Below, in pieces: positions 44,252-57,910 of a stretch of 64,000 nucleotides of DNA. The stretch comes from Lucifuga dentata. Lineage: Eukaryota > Chordata > Actinopteri > Ophidiiformes > Bythitidae. The first letter of the stretch is position 1. Each line of letters begins with the position of its first letter. The stretch is taken from assembly GCA_014773175.1 (NCBI GenBank), contig VXCM01000309.1, positions 124,001 to 188,000 of the forward strand, in the 5' to 3' direction. Both the position numbers and the translations under genes were made by a program. The notes under the pieces are model-generated. The model searched no databases. It had not been told where the DNA came from and saw only the letters and a list, made by a program, of their open reading frames with translations.

Positions 44252-47200
44252 TTAAGGCAGGGGCCCCACAGGAACCTGGCCCTCAACAGCCAAGTCTGAC
44301 AGCTTCTCCAGCTGCTCCGTCCTCTGTCGCATCAGCTCCAGACCGAATTCAATCCCCAGTGCTGGCATTGGTAGCTGAGCCAGAGCCTGCTGCTGGAGCT
44401 CAGAGGACTCCATCTGTGGATCAGGTTGTAGTTTTATACCTGCAGAGGATGCTAATTGATTGGTGGCGCCTGTACCGGCCCCTCTTCCTTCCCTCGATAT
44501 TTGTTCTTCCACCTCATCTGCCGTTGGTTCATCCATGTCCATGCAGCTCATGGGTGACATCGGTTTCTGATGACTAGCCTCCAGGCGGGTGAGTGGAGCA
44601 GGAGGAGCTGCTGGAGCACAACTAGCGCAGCAGCAGAGATGGCTGCAGGGCTGGACCACGTTATGTAGCACAACCGCAGCAGTTGGCACAGAAGGCAAAA
44701 CTGGTGTGGAAACAAAATGAGTTCCTGGAGGATCTATGGATATAGAGGGGACTGTGCAGTGACGGGTGGGGTTAAGGCGGTGGGCACGGCCTCCTGCTGG
44801 GCGGTCACAGCGCCGCCCTTGTGGTAGTCGCAGGCAGTCTTTACAGGTCTGATAAGAGGGCTTCACTTTCAAAGGGTTTCCTGTAGTAGCGCTGTCCTAA
44901 ATGGAGAAGAATTGAAACAGGTCAGTCACTATAACAGGTCAACTGTGGCATGCAGAATATTAAAAAAAAAAAGATTAAAATGAGTACTTTTACTTGCATA
45001 TTAGTATCTCAATTCTGATTTGGTGCACAAACCAGGATATGATGCACAAAACATATCCTGGTTACTGGGATAAACCTTTAGCCCTTTTTAGAAGTATGTG
45101 AGCTGGGAAAACCAGACATGTAAACACCTTGTATAGATTTTGATCACTCTCTGTTGTCTGAGGTTTGTACTCAAGTCAAGTCACAGAGCAAGCAAAAGTA
45201 AAATACATATATATAGTGTGTGTTTAAGCAAAAGTAAAATATATGATGATAAAGAATGTAACACTAATTTCCATGTTTGAGTGAAAGTTACACCAAGAAT
45301 ACAGAGGATAAACTGATTATGAATTGATGTTCTTTAATTATTGGTGACAAGACTGATAATCAAATCAGCAGAGTTTTAGCTGCATTTACACTGTGAGCTC
45401 ATTGATCAGTGACCTGGATAATCAAGGTTATAACTAACCTGGTCACCATAGGTTCCATGTAAAATTATACACTGAATATGAAAAAATCAGGATAAGCTTC
45501 AAATTTAATGCTAATGGGTAAAAAAGCTATATTTTCTTGACTCACATGGTCGAAGGTTGCAGGGCAGCTTCGCTTGGCGGCTAGGCGGTTACTGTTGTTG
45601 GTGTTTAGGTTGGCTAAGCCTAACCGGCTCCTCTCTGTATCCTCTCCTGCCTTCTTCCCATCTGAATTTCCAGGAGTTTGAGCCAATGCTGCCATCTCAG
45701 CTTCCTCTTTTTTGGCCTCCTCCTCATCTTCCTCCTCCAAAGTACTGAACTCGAGCCTCAGTCTCATGTCCTCCATGGGGTCAAGGCGCCCGCAGGTCTG
45801 AGCTGCCGTGCCCTCTCCAGGAAGGACCAAATGGGCCATGGGGAAGCTCTCATCCTCCAGTAAGGCATCTCTCTCTACATCTTCAATCTCGATGAAAACC
45901 CTTTCCATGCCTAGCAGCGGGGGTCCCCGTACTGGGGTGGAGGGCTCACTGTCTAGCGCAGAGTCTGACAAACGTCTGAAGTAGTAATTGTAGTTTAGAG
46001 AGTCGAGGGGTTCCATCTCGAGGCCCACCCCCCTGCAGGGAGACACTCCACAGCCACCCCAGGCTTCCTCCTCATTGGAGGAGGCTCGGAGCACCGGCGT
46101 CTCCTCCCCGCCAACACAGTGGCCAGAAGCTTCGGACGCCTCTTCATCTGTTCCAGGCCTCCATAACTTATTGTGGCGCTGTTTACTGTGAAGGCAAGAG
46201 TACATGACTGTTTACCAAAATAGTCTGTGACTGCAAAATCAGTCTTTTAAAGTGGTTTACTGATGTTTACGTTCAGATAAATTACTTGACAGACACAATG
46301 TACCACATACAGTAAAAACCTTTGACAAACATGCACAAAGTGCACAGTCACTTTTCCTGGCCTGGTGTTCCATTAACATACATGTTAACGACAATCCCAG
46401 AAACAGCATGAGCAACCACATACAGTAGCTCCACTTTTGGTGATTTCCACGCTTTCCCCTCAGCTATAGGATTAAAGGATAAAACTCTTTGGTGACTGCA
46501 GATATGTGAATGAATGCAGAGGTTTGTTTTACCTTGCGTCCAGGATGCCCTCATACTCCGCCAGCTGCTTCATGAAGCCTGCATTAGGCTGAGCTACACT
46601 CCGCTTCTGCTTGACAAAGTTGTAGGCTTTCTCCAGAGACCAGCCGCACTCCTTCATGACATATGCAATAACTGTAGAGGCGGAGCGGCTCACTCCCATC
46701 TTACAGTGGACCAGGCATTTGGAATGGTTCTTCCTATTGGACAATAAAGAAACTCATATCACATTTGCAGGACGAAGTGTTGAAATTAGATGCTAAATTT
46801 TTAAGAAACCAACCTCATCAAATCACTGATAATGAGCACTAGGCATTGATAGCAATTATCAATACAATTGCTTTTTTTTTTTAGTGCTGTTCACAGCTTG
46901 GTTGTGAACGCACCATGTTGATCATACTTTTAACTTAAGGTTAGCTTGCTTAGACAGCTGCATGGCAACCGGAATGATCACACAATTCCAGTTTTTACTG
47001 ATTTTTTCTACTTTGGATCAGTATGCACATCAGTATGCAAACAAAACGAAACCATGCATGAGTGAAACTAGTCAAATTGTGATGACTAATGAATGGTAAC
47101 TTGTAATTATAGCTTAACTGATGTTGGATTTTAAGGTAATACTATATTAATCTCTGACAGTAAAAAAAAAAAAAAAATNAAAAAAAAAAAAAAAATCTGA

Positions 47201-50200
47201 TACTGATTTGTTCTTTCATATACTAGCATTCAAATGTTTGGATTCACCCTGAAATTTTTATATTTTTTGATAGAAGTTGATACTTTTATCCACCAATTAA
47301 ATAACTTTAAATCCAAGACAGTAATAATGTTAAAAATGGTCAAATACTAAATATTAATATTAAATGATAAAAATACAAATATAACTGTGTATACAATGGT
47401 TAATATTAATATACTAAAATACAAATATCACAAAATATATTAAAAGCAAATTCAGAAAAATAAGCATATAAATAAAAATCAGCCTGTAAAACATTTAAGA
47501 ACTTTAAATTCTTTTTTGCATATCTGGCAGCAAATATCCCAATACTGGCTCTGGCTACGTTGGGCAGCTCTACTTGTGATGTCTTTAAATACTCCTCTTG
47601 TTAACAATAAAATCTGATCATAACCTGTGGAAGGAAAGTTTACTACAGTATATTAACCTCATACACAAACACACTGGTTATTTTTGGTTAACATGTAGTG
47701 TCTCACTTGGCTTTGACGATAAAGTTGTAGGTGTCGTTCCAGTGGGCCAGCAGGTCAGTGGCCTCCTCGTCATACACTCGCACATTGAGATAAGAGAAGG
47801 TCCCTGGGAAAAAGTTGTCAATCTCCCTGGTAACATTCAGGATGTAACCCACTCTACAACCAGAACAAAAACACACACATTTATTATTCAACCAAACCTC
47901 CCCTTCTGATTGGTTTAACTGTTACACAAAAAACACGTAGAGATGAACTTGTTTCACATGAAAAATCAGACTCAGATTAATTCATACTCGAAGCCATACA
48001 AACATATCCATCTTCAGAACAAATTAACTAGCTACGGCTTTGATCACGTAATGCTTAGTTACTGTAGTAATTCACCATTTACATGTGACCCAAAACATAT
48101 TTAATCAACTGAAAGTATTTAATCATTCAACTTACAATATTCCAACATGCAGTACACTTTGCCTTTTGAACTACATCATGAATTAAGATTTATTTAGTTT
48201 GTTTTACTCCAGTTTTTAAAATGTTGTTTATTATAGATTATTTTGAAATATAAATTGAACTAATTTATAATTCAGAGACAAAAAAAAAATATAAAGGTTC
48301 GATTCAATTCATTATTGAAACGTATATTATGAAAAAGTACACATTTATAATATTTATTTTATACTATATCTTACCCACAGTCCTGTAGTTCTTCCAGGTT
48401 GGAGGCATTCCACTCAGAGCCCTGTGAGGGTACAGACAGAGACTTAACCAGAAATGTTGCAAAGGCTATTATAATCACATTTTTAGTGAGGTCAATATGA
48501 AGTATGTGTGAGAGTACTTCATTAAAAGTAGAGAGAGTAGTTTAAAAGAAGCCTAATATGTAAAAGTAAAATTAACATGTTAAAAAAAGAGGGTTCTCAC
48601 CAAATAAAGGTGGTCAAAGATGAGAGTGGCTTTGTCCATCTGACCCAGGATCAGAAGCATCTCATTGTCTATGAACTCCTTGTACTCTGTCAGGTTACAG
48701 CTCATGTGCTGCTCCAGCTCGTTACGGATCTGCGCACGAGGATAAAATGTGAAACAGGTTATAGTCCTCAAGCAGAAGTGATAAACAGAGATGCACAAAA
48801 CACACTGGATTTGTGGCTGTTCAGTGGATCTCTCAAAGTCAAACTCACGACATAAATCTGGAAAGAAAAAGTATTCGTATTCTGCTTGATAAGTCTTGTA
48901 TGTTGATGTAAAAAGGGAAAGCAAGGAAACTCTTTGTAGGACAAGACTCAGATCTCCAGATTAAACTACAAATCAGAGTCAGATAATATATCCTAACTGG
49001 ATTATGAATATAATTCCATTTTTGTTCTAATTTTCATCTCTTTATTTATTTATACGAATGCCAAAGTAAATCTGATTCAGTTTAGGGTCATACTGATGTT
49101 ACAGGTATTATACCATTATACCAGTAGAATCATTTGTAGGCTTTTATCTTCCATTAGAAGTCTGATATTGGAAAAAAAATTGTAAGAAAAAGTGATGTCA
49201 GAAGCTCTGAGGTGCTTTGGGATGTGCTGTATGTACCTCCTTTGACGTGATGTTCTCCAGGTCCTGGAACATCATGATGCTGCGTAGCTTGGCTTTGATG
49301 AGACACTCTGTTCTTTCTCTTTCAGTTGGCCTGTGCAGAATGAATCATTAGCGCTTCTGTTAGAATGAAAATTAGCACGCAAATATAACTCTGTGCATAT
49401 TTCAGCACATAAAAAGGAAATTTTCTGTTTTATTCCTAACTGATACTGTAATTTTACCAGAATCAGCCTGCAGGATCTTACCGGTCCACAAATATTGTGG
49501 GTGAGTCTGGCCGGGTGCTCTCCAGGTCGGTCATAACATTCCACTCGTTGATGCAGCTTTGCTCTGAGGTGATGCAGCTCTCATAGAAGGCCATCCATGT
49601 AAGAGAAATGCCTCCTGGGAAATAGTTGAAGCGGCGCGACACCTCACATGCCTTGTGGAGGACCTGCAGGGCAGACCTGCAGGACGCAGAGCCAAAAGAT
49701 TCACCATTACACTCCACTAACAGCAAGTCTGATGTGTAACGAAAGAACAGCATAAACAAGAAACAAACAAGGCAGAAATGTTACTGTAATTTGGATAATG
49801 ACCAGCAGGTGGCATGTGGACAGAACAAAACAGCCATTCAAACCATCCTGATCAAGAGGAGTGTCAAACCATTGTAATATGGTAATTTGGAAATAAAACA
49901 TAATGACAGTCTCCGCAAAAAAAGAAAAAAGTACAGCCAAATTACTGCGAAGCAGAAAATATCAATAAACACAAAAAGATGACTTGCATAAAAGACAAAA
50001 ATAAAGCAAGGTTGATGAAAACTAAGACAACATGCATGGGCAATCTATTACTTTGCTCATTATATGAGAACAAACACCACAAACAAGCAACAATGATACC
50101 AGGTAAACATGAAGAGAACATCCTCAGTCTGGGAGTTCACTCACCACATGGCCTGCACAGATACAGGCTTGAAGACATGTGACCTCCCTGCTGTGTTCAC

Positions 50201-51641
50201 ACTGAATCCTCTGGTGAAAACAGAAGGAGAAGAGAAAGAGAGAGAGAGATGAGAGTCTGGATGGGGAAGACAGAGCGCTAAGTGGATGTAAAATGTACAC
50301 ACAGACTGGGACTATTCAGGACTCAAACTAGTGGAACATTCCTCCAGCATAACAGAGGCAGAGACAGTTTTAACAGCTCAGCAAGAACTGTTCAGATAAT
50401 AAAATGAGTGCAATTCATTTCTCTACCACCAGTGGTCAGTATTTTATTATGAGTAAATAGTGCAATAAAGCCCGTCGACAGAATCAGTAAGATCCATCAG
50501 CAGTTTTAAGCCTCATGTATTCATCTAGCTGATTTAGGCATTAATTAGTCCTTTGATTATAAAACTGAATAAAAAAAAGGGTCAAACTTACCCGTCTCCA
50601 TCTAGATGTATGTTAGTATCACTCCACAGAGGTAGCACCATCCCAATAGAACAGCTTTTGCTGGGAGACACACAGGTAAAACTATTAAACATGGCTGACA
50701 GCCAGTTTATACTACATTAGATGATAACGGCGCAGAGGAGAGTTAAGCTACCTTTCCTTATCTGTAAAGTCCATTCCCACGACAATGTTTTCTTCTGTAT
50801 CTTGGTGGCCAGTGGTGTAGATTACAACCATGTAGCGCACCCGGTCTGACCATCCGCTCTCCAACCGTACAGCCTGTGGAGCAGGAGGAGTGTTATTGAT
50901 ACAGGGTGCAGTCAGAGGGAGATATTCAGCATTTAATTTTGATTTAAGGTCATAGTTTCATTCAGGTATTTTACAAAAATGGATCACACTTAGTTCAAAA
51001 AAATCCTCCTACTTAAGGCAATATAGACCCACAGCAGAGGACACATACCCAAATGTTTTTCTAAATAAAGCATTAACACTTGTGCTACCAAGTTTCATAT
51101 TTTCTATTCAGTTGAATTATTTTTCACATGTACTGAGATAATTTGGGGTTTGCAGGTGAGGATCACAGTGTACTCACCAGTTTTATACGATCTTCAGACC
51201 GGAGGATTTTGAACATGACCTGCAGGTGTTGTGGTAAGTCACCTGAAAGTGAATCACAAATTAAGAACCTGAATTTACATGTTACTTACAAAAACAATGA
51301 ATGAATGAATTATGTGCTGCTTTTGTCTAAAGTGTCTTTTCATTGTTTGACAGGTAGCGTTAAACTGGCCTTCATCAGCCACACCAAGCTAAGGTCATTA
51401 CTGCATGAAACCCCAGATTTCCATGCTACATATGAGGATAGAGATGTAGGTATGTAATGATCGGGTAATGTTTTTTGTTTTGTTGGGCATTTGTGAGCAT
51501 CCTTAATGTCCATGTACAGGTCACCAGTCAAATCCACAGAAGAAAAATCCAACTTAGCAAATGTAACTTTGCTTTTATGTATGTTGAGCAGTGAGAACAG
51601 CTAAAGAACATTACAAAAAAGAGATTCCTGTATACTCCTGG

Positions 51642-51692
<51 letters not shown>

Positions 51693-54600
51693 CCACCTGC
51701 ATGTTTCTGGTGTGTTGGGGTCTTTGGTTCCTCTGCATTGCCGCCCTGTTGTAGGAAGAGAGCAGCTCCTTTGACCATAAAGAAGCTTTCACTGAGACTG
51801 CAAATTTAGAAATAAAAGATTAATTCGCATCTTAAAGGGCAGCTGAACACCACATACACTTTTTTGAATTATTACCCACTTAATAATTCTATCAGTTGAT
51901 TCTGATGAATCTGAAGTGTTCATCAGAAAGGCCGCACTTTGCCTTCTTCCACCAAAAATTATGGTGTAGCTGCATTACAGATTTTAAAACAAGGCAAGAA
52001 GATCCATGACATTGCCATGTACTCCACGCTATGGTACATGTCTGTGTCACTGTCATTTTGATTTGAGCCACGCCTCTCTTTTCTACCTCTATCAAGGCAT
52101 ATAATGCTGCGTTCGTTGTATCTCGGAACTGGGAAATCGGAACTTGGAATTCCATTATTTACAACTGCGTGTCAAGCTAAACAAAGTTGAAGACAAAATT
52201 GACACCTCCATAAAAATGTTTGGTTTGCTCTGTCAGACCAAAAGCATCATATAAACATTAAAACATAATGTTTTAATGTTTGTGATCTATCTACCTTTTC
52301 AAAACAGCTACTGCGTTGCCAGTGTTGTATTTTTAACCTGTTACTGAATGTGTATGCTGATTGATTAAAAAGAAAATTCTTCTAAATGTTAATTTACAAA
52401 AAGAGAAATTACTGTTTCACAGTGTGAGCAGTCATGTTGAAATGATGTCAATCCTGAATTTGGGGTTGGGAAAGCTTGTCTGACTTGTCATGGAAATTGG
52501 ATTTTCATGGAATTCTGAGTTGAGTGAACATTTTTTGTTGACTTTTCCCAGTCAGAAGTCGGAAATTTCGAATTCCTAGTTTGCAATGAAACAGAAACAT
52601 TCTCACTGGGGGTGGAGCGTAGTGGCCTAACCCATTTTTTTCAGCATTTGAAGGCATTTTTTGAATATGTGAAGGAGGGTAAAAGCTAAAACAGAGGTTA
52701 AATTGCTCTTTAATGCACATGTGGTAACACATTCACATGAGCAGTAGTTGATGCTGGTTTGCGTTTAATATCAACTAATACTTTAAGATCAGGATAATAC
52801 CATTGTCTGATGGTTTAGCCTGAGTTGAAGTTGAGTCACAAGATTGACTCCCTCCTACTAAATTCAAGTCATGTAAAAAAAAAAAAAAAAAAAAGGATTA
52901 TGCTGTTTAGCTCAGTTGGTCAAAAAAAGACAAATCAATTTTAATTCAGTTTTAATTGGTTATAATTGAGCCTTCCAAATCAATTCAATTGGCTTTCAAA
53001 CTTTTAATTGACATGTGATGAATCAATGTCTTTTCACACCCGGAGCTCTCAGCAGTTCAGAGAGGCTCGTCAGTGATTGAATGTCCGCAGACTCCTGGTC
53101 CAACGACTTTTACGGTCCTGATGAACAGACTCCACTTCACTGGGTCCACTGACCTTTAGTGGAAAACACTTAAAGCTCTGACTATCTGTGTGTCTGTACC
53201 GAGCTTTCTCTCTGCTTTCTGTCCAACCTGTGCTGAATCAGGACTGCAGGGTCTCTGTTAGAGTCTCTGAAGGCTGTAGTGAGCAGGAAAAGAGCTTTAA
53301 CGTCTCCTCACATAGAACAAAGTGCAGCTTTGTTCAGCCGCAGTCTCTACCACCACACACAGCCTGGTATGACCCAGTGGGACCATCACAAAGCCTTTTG
53401 TCGGAGCTCTCCTGTTATGTGTTCTTTTTATGTCTTAACCGAGATCATTCACAAATAACTTATATCTTATTATCTTTAACTGGGCAAAAAAGAGAAAATA
53501 GCAAATAAATGACTGACAAAGGTTGCATGTTCTTCTCTCATATTAAAAACACCTGCTGTCTAATCTTTTAACACATTAACTGAAATGAAATTTTTAAGTT
53601 AATTTCACTTAACTGAAATGAAATATGGCCATTCTGATGCATACTGTATACACAAAATTATGTGGCACTGAAAATGCAAGTTTTCGCATTCGCTTCATTT
53701 TCAAAATGAAACGAATCAGTTTCCTGACATCCTATTCTGCCTCTGAGTGTTAGATACATTATAAAAAAGTCTCAGAGCATTAAGTTACATTACAAACTGT
53801 CTCTTTTTAATTTTATAACTTACATCCGACAAATCTCCCTGTGAGTCACTGCAGCTTTCTCCACAAAGTGAGGCAGCACGGTGAACACGGCTTTCTGCGA
53901 GGGTTTCAGATGCATCCTGCAAGATTGTCTACAGTCTCCTTAAAAAAAAACTTATCTTCAATTTTGATTCCCCCACAAAGCATCAAACTACACAGGCTAC
54001 CAGCCTTTCCTGCCTGTTTTGTATTGACAGTAACATCCATCCATCTATTTTCTAACCTTTACATTCCTGTCCAAGATCATGGGGGTCTGCATCTGATCCC
54101 AGCAGCTTTTAAAGTAATTTGGTCTTGCTCAGGTGCCCTTCCTCTCTTCTTTCCATATTTTTCCTCTGTGCTCAGAGGATCCGTGATCGCCGTGCTGCCC
54201 ACAAGCAGCAGCTTATCTCCTCTTCACAGCGCGTGTTTAAGCAATCAGCTCTCAGTTTGCTACAATACCATCATTCATGCATGAGGTGGGCGGCGGGGAA
54301 ATGTTACTTGGAGTCAGTGTCAAAGTAAATGACTGTAAGGGTCTGTCTGACATGCAGAATCCCAAATTAAAGCTCGTACTGATGAATCATGGAGCCAAAG
54401 AGAAACATGTCCCCGCCTGGGAAAGCATGACATGACACTTTCAACTCTGACTGACCCACACACTCAGTGAGCACAAAGACAAAGTGTGTCCAGAACTGTG
54501 CTGACACAAATCCTGATGTATTTGACGTCAGGTTGTTTAAAGGGAGGCTTTGTGATCAAGCAACAACAGCAATTTTATGTTCTGAATTTGAATCAATAGG

Positions 54601-57600
54601 ATAAATATGAATAGCATGTACACTAGCATTCAAAAAGTTAAGAGTCGCCCAGAAATGTTCATGTTTTACATAGAAATTGAGACTTTTATTCACCAAGGTG
54701 GCATTAAATTAATGCTGCAAATGGTTATTACTGCTGGAAATGACTGATTTATAATTAGTTATTCAAGTTTCTGGGTGATTCCCAACTTTTGAACACTAAT
54801 GTATATGCCCTTTAAAAATAAAGCCATCATGTTGCTTTGAGTAATTCAATTGTAATCTCAGCACACGTCCAAGTACACACAGTCACGGGGGTCAACTCTG
54901 CAGCGAGCTGTTACGTAACTCTGCCTGTTGTGTTTTTCTCCTTCACAGCTGTGAGAAACCAGGGGGAAAAATGGTTTTGGTTTCTGCCTGACTGATAACA
55001 AAGTGTCAGATCTGCTGACATCACCAGATCTTCAGGGCTGAGGTCAAGATCAGCAATGTGTCAGCTGCCAAATCAGTTTTCAGTTGTAAGGGCTGTAAAT
55101 ATTACCACGTGCTGTCTGTTTGACTTGCTGCAAACAACTCTGAGAGGTGTTGTTGAGACAGGACTAAGGGAAATATTTCCCTTTCTATGCAACAAACACA
55201 TTATAGTATAGCTGTCTGGCAAGCCTTACCAAACCAGTTAAAGAACCATTATAATATCAATTATGCAGCAAGCATCAACTTCATCCCATAAAATGAAAAT
55301 CGAATCCAGGACTAATGCCAAAGTAATTAAAGGGTAGTGTGACATGTAAAAAAAACAAAACAAAACTGAATATAGGTTATCCAGAAATAGAAAATAGGAT
55401 TAAAAATACTGACTAACATTTCAAAACTTAAACTTTCAGAACTTAAACCTTCAGAAAACAGAGTTGTTCATCAAACAACTGGCTGACCAAGATTGGTCAA
55501 AAATAAGTTTCAACATTTTTCATTTGGAATTCCTTGCTAATTAGACAAAACAGTCAAATAAAAGGTGCAGTACTTCTTTTAAACAGCAAGATCTTACCTC
55601 TGATTATTTTTTCGGTCATCATCACTTCCAAAATCCTGAAAGACAAAAATAAGGAAGAAAATATGTGTATGTTTTAGCCTTACAGTGGCATCACTAAAAT
55701 CCAGTGGTTCTCATATTTTAGATGAGATTTGTTTGGTCAATTATGACACAAATTGCACAAGGTTAAAGCAATCAAAGCTAGAATTGTAAAAAGTCCAGGA
55801 GAATCATTATGGCATTTAGAAGAAGAATTTCATAAAAGACCAATTCAAAGATTAAGAGTAGGCACAAAACAAAACGAAAATCAAAACATACAGTAATAAA
55901 CATAATATTGATTTTTTTTTTTTTTTTAGCACCTCACCCAAATAGATTTGCTCCTACCCATATAGATCTTTTTATGTATTATTTCTTCCTTGCAAAGGTC
56001 TGTGCACAGTGCCTAAAGAGTCTGCCAGAATGGTGCATTCACATGCATTTCTATCTCCTTGAAAAATGCATTCGCTAATAAGAAATTAGCTTGTGAATGC
56101 AAATACTATTTCACAGCTGACTGTCACACTCCTTTACTTTGGGAGCGCTGACCACCACAAATAAATTCTCTACCTGTTTGAAACACATTTGTACTTGGGA
56201 AAATAATGTAAGCATTAATATATGATGACAGTTTATATTCTGTCAGCATATCATCAGTGTTGCACACACTAATCAGCATATACGAACATCGTCAACCATC
56301 CGGATTAACTGACCTCATAGAAAGTTATTCAGCTGCTCCCCTGCTTTTGAATCACCAAGTAATGGATTTTTCCACATATCAGTGTATCAAATAAACCTGC
56401 TAATATCTTTCTCTTACTCAAGTGCACTGAAACCCACAAAAACACACAATTAGATGTTTAAAATGTTGTTATAATATTAGAAAGAGCTTAAGTCTTATTC
56501 AAACACACAACCAGTCAAGTAACATAAGTCAGCACACATAAATCCTCAAACAATCAAAAAATGCTCTGTAAAACTAAACTTACTGTATATGAAAAGTTAA
56601 TGATCACAAAAATCATCATCATGAATTATATTTATGAGCATAATTTTCACATTTTCTTCCACTAATCAATAGTTCTAATAAGAGTGTCAGACTGTGTTTG
56701 TGAGCAGTTTCTGTTGCATTGTGCATATTATAATACTGTATGGTTCATCTGGGGGCCAATATTCATTATGAAGGCAGAAAGAAGAATTTATCATTTATGT
56801 TTTTGATTTTTTTTTTAACCTTTTAGATTTAAAAAACAGGAACAGTAAACAGTTTAGGACTGTGTCAGCGCCATCTGCTGGCACACTCATCAGGGTTGTG
56901 ATCCCATGAAACTGACACTTGCATCATCAGGACACCTTCAAAGGGCACAACTTCAGCAAAAACACATCACACACCGGCTTTTCATCCTGGAAGCTTCCCG
57001 TCACAGGAAGTGAGACAAAAAAAATCCCACTTATTTTTAAAGGAAAATGTCACTATTTATTTTTGGACGACAGTGTGGTTTCAGCCAGCCTACTTTTAAG
57101 CAATAATCCACTTTTCTAAAACTGGAAAGTGGAGCACTAACCCTGATTTTATGATTTAACTGATGTAAAAATCTGGCACTGCTCTACATTGCAATGTTGA
57201 TCGTGTTAACTAGGATTTGGTTTTTCAAAGGGGATTAAATTTTGGGTTGCAGTCTGGGTTACAAAATCATCACCACTAAAGTGCCATCTCAATTGTCCAT
57301 GGAGCTGCACCTGACCCCTCCAAGACTGATTCTTAACTACATTTCACAAGAGAATAAAACGTGGCACTAGTCTAAACGATATGATTTTGTGTGAGGTCTT
57401 GCACACATCTCATGTCGTCATCACATCATGTGTTCCGAGTTTATACATATCTGGCTTTGGGACAGTATTGCAAGTTCATAAACGTTGCATTGTCCGGTGC
57501 TTAGACTGAAAATAAAGGTGCATTTTAAAAATTGTTAGCATTTTCCTTTAATGTCTCCTCCCCAGTACTTCGGCCTCATTTCCACAGATAAAAAGCAAAT

Positions 57601-57910
57601 AAGATGAGAAAACAACCTGAATGCAGCGCAGCAAAATAAACATTTAAAGCCTGCAGGATTTTGTTTAGACATTTGCATGAAGATGGCCGTTAATGCCACA
57701 TGGTAGAAGGTTTTGTGATGCACCGACAGCACAGTCGGTCCTTCCCGCAGGAGCTTAAACGCCACACGGCCTGCGCTGAGTGAGGCGCATCCTCCATCCA
57801 GACAAGAAACGACGACCTTTACCACTTACCTCCCCCGCACTGCTGTTGGTGGTGCTGCCCGAGGATACCGCACTGGGGGTGGGGGAACGCTGCAGAGTCA
57901 CCAGGGCCAT
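44252..57910 (-). CDS. ssh1: Slingshot protein phosphatase 1
   Basis: Fifteen coding exons: 57910-57830, 55635-55598, 51797-51697, 51242-51178, 50873-50752, 50654-50592, 50210-50145, 49676-49482, 49330-49237, 48729-48601, 48421-48375, 47853-47707, 46733-46533, 46185-45546, 44896-44252; 877 aa. SSH1 dephosphorylates cofilin/ADF at Ser3 and so activates actin severing. It starts MALVTLQRSPTPSA, identical to human. A SSH-N domain covers about residues 40-290. The DEK-C-like segment begins SKEIRNELEQHMSCNL. The dual-specificity phosphatase domain follows (GQMDKATLIFDHLYLGSEWN, then HCKMGVSRSAS) with catalytic Cys393, the human position. The tail keeps KLWRPGTDEE, the FRRLSDSAL Ser motif and VKPSYQTCKDC, but ends about 170 residues early compared with human. 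Confidence 0.95.
47222..47262. repeat. Remnant end of a Tc1-like MITE
   Basis: ACTAGCATTCAAATGTTTGG followed by a CACCC-containing stretch matches the terminal repeat of the element at 54621-54801. No matching right end was found. It lies in an ssh1 intron, just after a poly-A run holding an N (47179). Confidence 0.5.
49801..49814 (+). promoter_or_regulatory. CTCF-like motif, one mismatch (ssh1 intron 7)
   Basis: CCAGCAGGTGGCAT at 49802-49815 fits the published core CCASYAGRKGGCRS except at the last base. Motif match only. Confidence 0.3.
51648..51690 (-). repeat. GT/CA microsatellite at the ssh1 exon 3 donor
   Basis: About 21 GT units on the plus strand. On the coding (minus) strand the donor GCAG|GTGGGTACAC runs directly into the CA array. 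Confidence 0.9.
51835..52715. mobile_element. Nested repeat elements in ssh1 intron 2
   Basis: The outer element begins TTAAAGGGCAGC (51834) and ends GCTCTTTAATGC (about 52707-52718), with TTAA at both ends. An inner piece, about 52104-52590, is bounded by inverted TCGGAACTGGGAAATCGGAA- and CCCAGTCAGAAGTCGGAAAT-like ends, so a hAT-like element may have inserted into the outer one. The right 100 bp recurs in inverted orientation at about 61950-62115. No transposase frame is seen. Confidence 0.5.
54033..54112 (+). repeat. L2/Maui-like LINE 3' end fragment
   Basis: CATCCATCCATCTATTTTCT then a GTCCAAGATCATGGGGGTCT-type block and ATCCCAGCAG resemble the very common fish LINE/SINE tail (CCATCCATTTTCT, GGTCACGGGG, CCCAGC). 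The match is recalled from known families, not computed. Confidence 0.5.
54621..54801. mobile_element. Short Tc1-like MITE (181 bp)
   Basis: TA-bordered inverted ends: left CACTAGCATTCAAAAAGTTA with a following CGCCCAGAAA, right (minus strand) CATTAGTGTTCAAAAGTTGG with CACCCAGAAA. This is the terminal-repeat type of a widespread fish Tc1 group. It lies in ssh1 intron 2. Confidence 0.75.
56868..56881 (-). promoter_or_regulatory. CTCF-like motif (ssh1 intron 1)
   Basis: CCAGCAGATGGCGC on the minus strand fits every position of the published core CCASYAGRKGGCRS. It is about 1 kb downstream of the ssh1 start exon. Motif match only; binding is not shown. Confidence 0.45.

Noticed and set aside
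52890..52970. tRNA-like GTTTAGCTCAGTTGGTC
   Set aside because: It resembles a D-arm and A box only. No anticodon or T arm (GTTCGA-like) and no acceptor pairing follow.
53188..54328. Plus-strand frames of 69-147 aa in ssh1 intron 2
   Set aside because: No homology recognised; they overlap LINE-like and low-complexity sequence and lack splice or promoter support.
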